Positions 1-5,252 of a stretch of DNA of 6,058 bases are shown here, piece after piece. The notes beneath the pieces were generated by a model, which did no database searches, had not been told where the DNA came from, and was given only the letters and a program-made list of their open reading frames with translations. The translations under genes and the position numbers were made by a program. Within the stretch, counting starts at the first letter, position 1. Every line of letters begins with the position of its first letter. This DNA comes from an uncultured cyanobacterium (GTDB lineage: Bacteria > Cyanobacteriota > Cyanobacteriia > PCC-6307 > Cyanobiaceae): the NCBI GenBank assembly GCA_903831165.1, contig CAIKWV010000281.1:1-6058 (forward strand), given 5' to 3'.

Positions 1-64
1 CAGCTCAGCCGCCGGCTGCGGCGGCTGCCGCCCTGAGCCAGCAGCGGCCTGGACGCGGTACAAC

Positions 65-74
65 AGAGGTGATC
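65..74 (+). promoter_or_regulatory. Ribosome binding site of the pentapeptide-repeat gene
   Basis: AGAGGTGATC matches the anti-Shine-Dalgarno complement (AAGGAGGTGATC) at nine of ten positions. It ends 8 bases before the ATG at 83. An in-frame TGA at 77-79 means no longer in-frame start exists, so this site fixes the start to the ATG/GTG/ATG cluster at 83, 86 or 89. No convincing -35/-10 pair is visible in the short stretch upstream. TACAAC at 59-64 is a weak -10 look-alike without a partner. Confidence 0.6.
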
Positions 75-82
75 CGTGAGGG

Positions 83-1009
83 ATGGTGATGCCCGACCCG
101 ATCCAGACCGCCCCAAACCGTGCTGATCGAGGCGGCGCGAGCCAGAACAGCGCCAACCGGAACCCAGCAGCCGCCAGCTCCCTGGCCCCGGGCCGGCCCG
201 CCGTTGTCGCTCGGGCCTGTATGGCGTCCCTGCTGAGCCTGGCGACCCTGACATCGCTGACCGGCCTGCCGGCACGGGCCGCCAACACCGATCAGCTGAT
301 GCGGTTGCTGGAGAAGGGCTCCTGCCCCAAGTGCAAGCTGCAGGACGCTGACCTGGTGCACGCCAGCCTGCGGGACGCCAACCTCAGCGGCGCCCAGCTG
401 CAGCGGGCCAACCTCAGCGGCGCCCAGCTCGATGGCGCCCAGCTCAAGGGCGCCGATCTCAGCTTCACCAGCCTGCAGGGGGCCTCGTTGCGCGGCGCCG
501 ATCTGCGCGGTGCCCGCTTGGAGGGCACCGATCTGCGCGAGAGCGACCTCAGTGGCGCCCTGCTCGATCCCGGTGCCCTCTCCCGCAGCCACTGGGACCA
601 GGCCAAGGGCCTCGCCAATGACAGCCTCAGCTATGCCGACCTGCACAACGCCGGCGTCGAGGCCTCGCTGGCGGGCAAGGCCCCTGAGGCGGAGCGGCTA
701 TTCGGGGAAGCGCTGCGCCAGCGCCCCGAGGCGGCGCTGACCTGGCTGGCCAGGGGGATGAGTCGCAAGGAGCAGGGGAAGGACGATCTGGCCGCCCAGG
801 ATTTCGGCTATGCCGCCAGCCTGTATGACCAAAGCGGCGATGCGATCACCGCTACCAAGTTGCGGGAGGCCTCAAAGGCGCTGCTGAACGAGCCCAAGAA
901 GAAGAAGGGCGGCAATGGCATGGGTTCGCAACTGCTCAGCGGCACGATGAGTGCCATCCAGGTGCTGGCACCGCTGGCCGTCAAGTTCCTGGCACCGATG
1001 GCCTTCTGA
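83..1009 (+). CDS. Exported pentapeptide-repeat protein with TPR-like C-terminal region
   Basis: The product has 308 residues and unknown function. Residues 1-39 are polar and probably disordered. Residues 40-66 form a signal peptide: R38 and R44 precede a hydrophobic run, and an ARA/A cleavage site falls at about residue 66, so the protein should reach the periplasm or thylakoid lumen. A CPKC motif (C81, C84) leads into sixteen unbroken five-residue units at 86-165, each starting with Leu, in the A(D/N)LxG style of the pentapeptide family (PF00805). These predict a four-turn right-handed beta-helix. Another ADL unit is seen near 185-190. Residues 191-268 look like one or two TPR-type helical hairpins (AxxLFGEALRQRPEAA, then LAAQDFGYAASLY). 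A lysine cluster (272-275) and a hydrophobic tail (284-308) follow. M47 is an unlikely start because it would strip the positive charges from the signal peptide. The gene converges on pilQ. Family assignment is firm; location is likely; the role is not known. Confidence 0.9.
   Translation: MVMPDPIQTAPNRADRGGASQNSANRNPAAASSLAPGRPAVVARACMASLLSLATLTSLTGLPARAANTDQLMRLLEKGSCPKCKLQDADLVHASLRDANLSGAQLQRANLSGAQLDGAQLKGADLSFTSLQGASLRGADLRGARLEGTDLRESDLSGALLDPGALSRSHWDQAKGLANDSLSYADLHNAGVEASLAGKAPEAERLFGEALRQRPEAALTWLARGMSRKEQGKDDLAAQDFGYAASLYDQSGDAITATKLREASKALLNEPKKKKGGNGMGSQLLSGTMSAIQVLAPLAVKFLAPMAF
338..577 (+). repeat. Fifteen-base coding repeats (pentapeptide array) with a 30-base near-duplicate
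   Basis: Sixteen consecutive 15-base units encode the Leu-phased pentapeptides of residues 86-165. Within them, 377-399 and 407-429 are identical over 23 bases at a 30-base spacing (two pentapeptides, ANLSGAQL twice). GGCGCCCAGCTC at 419-430 recurs at 434-445 at a 15-base spacing. Identity at the DNA level, not just in the protein, suggests fairly recent slippage or unequal exchange within the array. Confidence 0.85.
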
Positions 1010-1131
1010 GCTCGCTGCCGTGCCTTGGGACAAAACTTGCAGGGAAGCCCGGGATACCTGCCCGTCACCCTCTTCGGCGCTGACCCTGTCTTAAATCGCG
1101 CGATCACCCCAAGCCAATCGCGAAGAGGATC

Positions 1132-1164
1132 CAGAGCTTTTCAGGAGACTGCTGAAAAACTCTG
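1132..1164. terminator. Imperfect hairpin, possible terminator between convergent genes
   Basis: CAGAGCTTTTCAG (1132-1144) and CTGAAAAACTCTG (1152-1164) are complementary at 12 of 13 positions (C1137 opposite A1159), with a 7-base loop GAGACTG. The hairpin begins about 120 bases after the stop of the plus-strand gene. It lies between two converging genes, where bidirectional terminators are expected. Neither strand has a run of T directly after the stem, so it is not a textbook intrinsic terminator. A processing or stabilising stem, or a decayed terminal repeat of a mobile element, are alternatives. Confidence 0.4.
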
Positions 1165-1187
1165 CAACAGACCTGGCCAGTGTTTTT
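1155..1187. terminator. A-tract/T-tract flanked alternative hairpin
   Basis: AAAAAC-T-CTG (1155-1164) pairs with CAG-T-GTTTTT (1178-1187): nine base pairs and one T-T mismatch around a 13-base loop. On both strands the 3' arm ends in five T, as in bidirectional intrinsic terminators, but the GC core of only three pairs is weak. Its left arm is the same sequence that forms the right arm of the hairpin at 1132-1164, so the two cannot form at once. Confidence 0.3.
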
Positions 1188-1412
1188 GTTGCCGGCAGCA
1201 TCGCTGTACCAGCCCAATCGTTGGACCGGCAGCATTGAGGCCATCGCTGCCAAACGCAACGCAGATCCCAACATCCCAGCAGCAGGAGCGCTGAACTCAA
1301 TCGTCAGGCGCCAACAAGAAATAGGACGGATCGGGAAGTCAGCACGCCACGAACTAGGCGATCAAGCCAGGGAACGCCGGTTGGACTGCTGATGCCCAAC
1401 AGACCGGCCTGC

Positions 1413-1440
1413 ACCCCTGGAGTTGAAACCAATCAGGGGT
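1413..1440 (-). terminator. Inverted repeat over the pilQ stop codon, weak terminator candidate
   Basis: ACCCCTG (1413-1419) and CAGGGGT (1434-1440) are perfect inverted copies around a 14-base loop. On the minus strand the first arm contains the last pilQ codons and the stop codon sits at the top of the stem. No T run follows, so it may protect the mRNA end rather than terminate. Confidence 0.3.
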
Positions 1441-3646
1441 TGTTGCCACCGAGGAGACGGCGAGCATCACCGCTGGAGGGCTGATAGCCATAGCCGTAGG
1501 TGCCGCCTTCGTTGTCATTGATAATGTGGGGTGTGACCAGAATCACCAACTCGTTCTTGGTGCGGGTGCCGCTGGTGGAGCGGAAGAATTGACCGATCAA
1601 AGGCATATCACCCAGAATCGGCCACTTGTTCACACCCTGCGTGTTGAAATCGGAAATCACACCCGTCAGGATCAGCGTCTGGCCATCCCGAACCCGCACG
1701 GCGCCCGTATCAAGTCGGCGAATGCTGAGGATGTTGATCGGCCCGCAACCCTGCACAGCTTGCGTGTCGGTGACCGCCGACACCGAAGGCGAGAGGTTGA
1801 AGGTCACGAAACCATTGTCATCGATCTTGTTGACCCGGGCACCAAAGGTCAGACCAGAGGTACTGAACTCGGGTTCACAGGCGTTGCCATTGCCCTGGGT
1901 GCCCGTGGTCACGGTGTAGTTGGTGATCACTTGGGTGCCGACGGTGACAAACGACTCATTCGAACGCTTCCTGCCGATGGTGGAACTGCTGAACACTGAT
2001 TGAGCTGCTCCACCAGCCGTGGTTGTCGACGCGGTCACGACCTCGCCGCCACCACTGATTTCCTCGGGATTGTCCGTGAGGATCAAGGTGGGCGACGCCA
2101 ATAGCTTGGTGGACTGAGATTGAATCGTGGCCTTGAGGACATCGAAGAACTGATTTTTCGGATACTGAAGTCCTGGATTTGAGATTGGACCAACAAGAGA
2201 ATTCAATCCAAGCCGCGACGAAGGCGGAAGGTAGCTTCCCCAGGCGCCAGCAAGATTACCCTCATCGTTCACAATAAAATTATTGCCATAACGGAAGGCA
2301 AAGCTATTGGCAATCGAAGAATCATTTTCCAGGCTCACATCCAGAATCTTCACCGACAGGGCCACCTGCCGCTGGCGCAGATCCAGCTGCTTGAGGTATT
2401 GCTCGGCAATCGCCACCACCTTGGGCGAACCCACCAAGGTGATCGTATTCAGGCGTGTATCCGTGGTACCGATCAGCCCCCGCAGCGGTCCGACGCCAGA
2501 GCCGTAGGACTCCACGGTGGTGGAGGTGCTGGCGTTGGTGGTGGCCACATTGGGGGCACCCGCCACAGCGTTGTTCTGGGAGGCACCTTCGGTGACCGCC
2601 GTGGTGATCGTGTTGGTCTTGGTGACGGTGGCGCCAAGATTGGCCAGGTAATCAGCAGCGGCAGAGGGCGAAACCTGGTTGAGCCGATAGACCTTCGACA
2701 ACGTGGAACCGAAGCCCTTATCGAGCACATTCGGACCCACCATGATCATGTTGCCATCCCTGTGACCCTGCAGAGCCGCCGATAACAGCACGGAATTGAA
2801 AGCCCTGGAAAAGCTTTCATTCTGAAAAGCAATCGTCACATTGCGCGTGGCTGCATTCGGAGTCTTGGCGTCGTCCACGTAGGCGAATCCGTAGCCACCC
2901 ATGGAACTCAGCCGCATCAACACATCCTTCACCGGTGCATTGCGCAACGTCATCGTCACCGGAGGGCCGCTGACATTCACAAAACTGGGATTGGTGAGCA
3001 TCATCGTGCCCACCGCCATATCCCCCAGCGGCGGCGCCACCGCCCGCGCCTGCAGCGGCGGCACGAACGAACTCTGGGGCACGCGGCCCGGCTGGCTCAG
3101 ATCGGGCCGGGCGGTCTGCAGGCTGGCCTGGGCTGGGGCCGCAAAGCTGAGGATCAGATCGCGACCATCGGCGCTGACCACCGGTCGCCCCACCGGGTAG
3201 CCCGGCACTGGCGTCACCTGCAGGCGATAGGTGCTGCCGGAGCCATCGATGCGCACGCTCTGGAAGCCCACCTCCGGCAGGCTGAAACCCTGGGGCCCCC
3301 GGCGCAGGGAGTTGGGGGCGGAAGTCAGCAGCAGGCCCTCCCAGGCGGCACCGCGGCTGGACTGCTGCAACTGGGGTGCGGTGCCCACCCCCTCAATCAC
3401 CAGCTCAACCGCATCGGCCAGCCGACGCACCTTGAGCTCGATCGAGCCCCCCACCGGAATACGCATCGGCGCTGGCGCCAGGCTGCCACCGGCGGCAGGC
3501 ATCGGCGCCGCAGCGCCGTAAGGGGTCGCGGGCTGGGCCGCGGCCACCAAGGGACAGCTCTGCAGGGCAGCAAGGGTGGCAGCAGCCAGAAGTGGTTGGT
3601 GCCAACAGCTACTGCCCACGCGTCCCTTCACAATTGTGTTCTGCAT
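1433..3646 (-). CDS. pilQ: Type IV pilus secretin PilQ
   Basis: This is the outer-membrane secretin that forms the pore for the pilus fibre. The 737 residues are a usual length for cyanobacterial PilQ. In order: signal peptide about 1-37 (K7, R9, hydrophobic 19-36, AAA/Q cleavage); AMIN domain about 64-170, a peptidoglycan-binding type of fold; STN/N0-like domain about 226-305; secretin N1-like domain about 314-422, interrupted by a Thr/Ser/Ala-rich insert at 340-385; and secretin barrel domain about 425-710. The barrel shows the family signatures RQVALSVKILDVSLEN, LLASPTLILTDN, then VRDGQTLILTGVISD, PILGDMPLIGQFFRS and NELVILVTPHI. The ATG at 3646 is the first possible start because an in-frame TAA lies six bases upstream; no clear Shine-Dalgarno is seen. 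It follows pilO after 44 bases and is last in the operon. Cysteines outside the signal peptide occur only at 590 and 634. A lipoprotein reading (C31, LQSC) is possible but a poor lipobox. Confidence 0.96.
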   Translation of the reverse strand: MQNTIVKGRVGSSCWHQPLLAAATLAALQSCPLVAAAQPATPYGAAAPMPAAGGSLAPAPMRIPVGGSIELKVRRLADAVELVIEGVGTAPQLQQSSRGAAWEGLLLTSAPNSLRRGPQGFSLPEVGFQSVRIDGSGSTYRLQVTPVPGYPVGRPVVSADGRDLILSFAAPAQASLQTARPDLSQPGRVPQSSFVPPLQARAVAPPLGDMAVGTMMLTNPSFVNVSGPPVTMTLRNAPVKDVLMRLSSMGGYGFAYVDDAKTPNAATRNVTIAFQNESFSRAFNSVLLSAALQGHRDGNMIMVGPNVLDKGFGSTLSKVYRLNQVSPSAAADYLANLGATVTKTNTITTAVTEGASQNNAVAGAPNVATTNASTSTTVESYGSGVGPLRGLIGTTDTRLNTITLVGSPKVVAIAEQYLKQLDLRQRQVALSVKILDVSLENDSSIANSFAFRYGNNFIVNDEGNLAGAWGSYLPPSSRLGLNSLVGPISNPGLQYPKNQFFDVLKATIQSQSTKLLASPTLILTDNPEEISGGGEVVTASTTTAGGAAQSVFSSSTIGRKRSNESFVTVGTQVITNYTVTTGTQGNGNACEPEFSTSGLTFGARVNKIDDNGFVTFNLSPSVSAVTDTQAVQGCGPINILSIRRLDTGAVRVRDGQTLILTGVISDFNTQGVNKWPILGDMPLIGQFFRSTSGTRTKNELVILVTPHIINDNEGGTYGYGYQPSSGDARRLLGGNNP

Positions 3647-3690
3647 ACGTTATCGAGATTCAGCTTTTCGAACCAGCGTTGTCCCACAGT

Positions 3691-4455
3691 TCAGGGGCTG
3701 GCCGGCTGACCAGGCGGCGCCGTCCCTGCCGCAGGAGCGGCGGCGGGGGCGGGTGAAGGCTCCGGCTTGCTGCCGGGGGGGCGGCCATAGAGGTTGAAGC
3801 CGATCGCCATCGTCACCGGCGGGGCCTGCAAGGGCAGCTTGGGATCGGGGTTGACAGGATCCTTGAGCTCGAGCTTGAGGCCGCTCTGCTCCACCAGCAC
3901 ACTCAGCTCCTCGATGCGTTCCAGCAACTGCAGCAGCTTGGGATACGGGCCCTTGGCCAGAATCTGCATGCCCGTGCGCTGCAGCCCTTCCGCTTCCAGG
4001 GGGTCGGGCTGGGCACCGCCGGCGGCGGGCGGCGTGCCTGGAGCCGGCGGTGCCGGGGCCGCAGCCGCGGCCGGAGGAGCGGAGGGTGCCTGGGGCTGAA
4101 ACAGATCCAGCTGCACGCCAAAGGCCTTGGACTCCCGATCCAGCATGGCCAGGAAGGTGGACACGTCACCGCTGCCGGCGATCAGGTTGACAAGCTTGTC
4201 CTTCTGGGCCAGGGCACGCTCCTCCTGCTGGTCCGCCATGGCGATCTGCTGGCGCATCAGCACCACCTGATCCTGAAGATCCTGGAGTTCCCGCAGGCGC
4301 TTGCTGTCGGCCTGCAAGGCCGCCCACATCGGTGCCAGGACAGCGGCCACCAGCAGCAGCGCCAGCAGGGAAATGGCCCCAGCCGGCAGGCCGAACCACA
4401 ACAACCGCAGTTTCTGGGGGGAGAGCCGGGTGGAATTGTCCTGAAGATTGGTCAT
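3691..4455 (-). CDS. pilO: Type IV pilus inner-membrane protein PilO
   Basis: PilO pairs with PilN to form the periplasmic alignment ring of the type IV pilus. The 254 residues read as: a short cytoplasmic N-terminus with basic residues (K15, R17); one membrane segment about 18-42; a coiled coil about 47-92 (RLRELQDLQDQVVLMRQQ region); then a periplasmic PilO domain about 95-226. That domain has two recognisable parts, 96-121 (DVSTFLAMLDRESKAFGVQL) and 158-226 (MQILAKGPYPKLLQLLERIE, later VTMAIGFNLYGR). A Pro/Ala/Gly stretch at 122-150 splits them, and a Pro/Ala tail occupies 227-254. The start ATG overlaps the pilN stop (ATGA). It is preceded by GGGAGGG nine bases upstream, inside pilN, which suggests translational coupling. 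Sequence conservation in PilO is low, so the call rests on architecture plus position between pilN and pilQ. Confidence 0.92.
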   Translation of the reverse strand: MTNLQDNSTRLSPQKLRLLWFGLPAGAISLLALLLVAAVLAPMWAALQADSKRLRELQDLQDQVVLMRQQIAMADQQEERALAQKDKLVNLIAGSGDVSTFLAMLDRESKAFGVQLDLFQPQAPSAPPAAAAAPAPPAPGTPPAAGGAQPDPLEAEGLQRTGMQILAKGPYPKLLQLLERIEELSVLVEQSGLKLELKDPVNPDPKLPLQAPPVTMAIGFNLYGRPPGSKPEPSPAPAAAPAAGTAPPGQPASP

Positions 4456-5252
4456 GGCAGCAGTCCCTCCCGCTGAAGCAGCTCCAGGCGCCGGGCCAGA
4501 CCACCGGATCCGAGCTGGCGCAGGATCTGCAGTTGCTGGCTGGCGCTGATCTGGGCGAAGCCGGCGGAAACCTCGAAGGCCACGGACGGCCTGACTCCCG
4601 CCGGCAGGTTGGCATCCGGTGGCCTGCGCTCCACCTTGGTCAGGACGATGCCGGTGGGATCGAGCAGGGGCGACTTCTGCAGCTCGAGCTGCAGGGCATT
4701 GATGCGCTCAAAGGCCTCGGGATCGAAGGTCTGGCCCCGCAGCACCAGGGCTGAGCCGCTGGCATCGGCACTCTGCAGCTGGATTCCCGCCGGCATGCGG
4801 ATCTGCAGCTCGCTCATCAGGGCCGAACTGCTGCGCACGCTGGTGAGGGCCGTCACCAGTTGCCGGTTGATGACGGCGATCTGCTGGAGACGGGCCTTGC
4901 GGGTGCCCATCTGCTGACGCAGCTGGGCCGCCTGAGCTTCCACCTGGGTGAGCTGGCCCATCTGGGCCTTGACCATCTGATGGCGCAGAAAGACCAACCC
5001 GATCACGCCCAGCACCACACCGAAGACGATGGTCCCGAGCACGGTGCCCTGGGTGAGCAGACGGCGGCGATCCGCCAGGGCCACGGTGATCGGCTGCTGG
5101 CCGATCGCCCGGCGCCGTTCCCGCAACAGATCCAGTCCCGCCGGGGCGCTGCCCGCCGCCGCCTCCGGGCTGCCAGGGCCGGCGGGAGGGGGACCACCCC
5201 TGCCGGGGAATGAAAAGCCTTTGAACGAGGGCAGGCTCAGGGGGGTTCGCAT
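4452..5252 (-). CDS. pilN: Type IV pilus inner-membrane protein PilN
   Basis: PilN is the partner of PilO, and its cytoplasmic tail docks onto PilM. The 266 residues contain: a Gly/Pro/Ala-rich cytoplasmic N-terminus (1-38); a short motif LDLLRERRRAIG (40-51) in the place of the PilM-binding INLLPxR motif of other bacteria; a membrane segment about 66-89; a coiled coil about 93-137 (VEAQAAQLRQQM region); and a ferredoxin-like periplasmic domain about 140-235. The sequence MSELQIRMPAGIQLQS, then LVLRGQTFDPEAFERINALQ, is characteristic of PilN. I chose the ATG at 5252 over an upstream ATG at 5312. The later start forms a TGATG junction with the pilM stop and has GGGGGG seven bases ahead, whereas the earlier one would add 20 residues read entirely within pilM. 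A helical C-terminal extension (236-266) follows the domain. Confidence 0.93.
   Translation of the reverse strand: MRTPLSLPSFKGFSFPGRGGPPPAGPGSPEAAAGSAPAGLDLLRERRRAIGQQPITVALADRRRLLTQGTVLGTIVFGVVLGVIGLVFLRHQMVKAQMGQLTQVEAQAAQLRQQMGTRKARLQQIAVINRQLVTALTSVRSSSALMSELQIRMPAGIQLQSADASGSALVLRGQTFDPEAFERINALQLELQKSPLLDPTGIVLTKVERRPPDANLPAGVRPSVAFEVSAGFAQISASQQLQILRQLGSGGLARRLELLQREGLLP
4465..4471 (-). promoter_or_regulatory. Ribosome binding site of pilO
   Basis: On the minus strand GGGAGGG lies nine bases before the pilO ATG and within the last codons of pilN. Together with the ATGA overlap it supports the start at 4455 and coupled translation. Confidence 0.65.

Larger units (their letters stand above)
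1010..1432. other. Intergenic region between convergent genes, no convincing gene
   Basis: These 423 bases separate the 3' end of the pentapeptide-repeat gene from the 3' end of pilQ. Open frames here (plus-strand 1025-1294 and 1180-1392, minus-strand 1091-1300) begin at TTG or GTG, have no ribosome binding site, and have compositions unlike real proteins. Base composition drops to about 52% GC around 1081-1200. Visible structure: the palindrome ATCGCGCGAT at 1095-1104, which can also pair with ATCGCG at 1117-1122; an imperfect hairpin at 1132-1164; an overlapping alternative hairpin at 1155-1187; and an inverted repeat at 1413-1440 crossing the pilQ stop. No tRNA or known riboswitch was recognised. 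Confidence 0.7.

Noticed and set aside
5..646. Long minus-strand open frame opposite the pentapeptide-repeat gene
   Set aside because: Its Ala/Gly/Glu-rich repeats are the reverse complement of the pentapeptide array. A strict 15-base periodicity keeps the antisense frame open. There is no domain or ribosome binding site.
1025..1294. Plus-strand open frame of 89 codons in the intergenic gap
   Set aside because: It begins at TTG without a ribosome binding site, its composition is not protein-like, and it runs through the hairpins.
1180..1392. Plus-strand open frame of 70 codons in the intergenic gap
   Set aside because: It begins at GTG with no Shine-Dalgarno at a usable distance and resembles no family I know. 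It remains a very weak small-protein candidate.
3550..3646. PilQ as a lipoprotein modified at C31
   Set aside because: The residues before the cysteine are LQS. Gln at that place does not fit the lipobox, and a good signal peptidase I site (AAA before Q38) follows directly.
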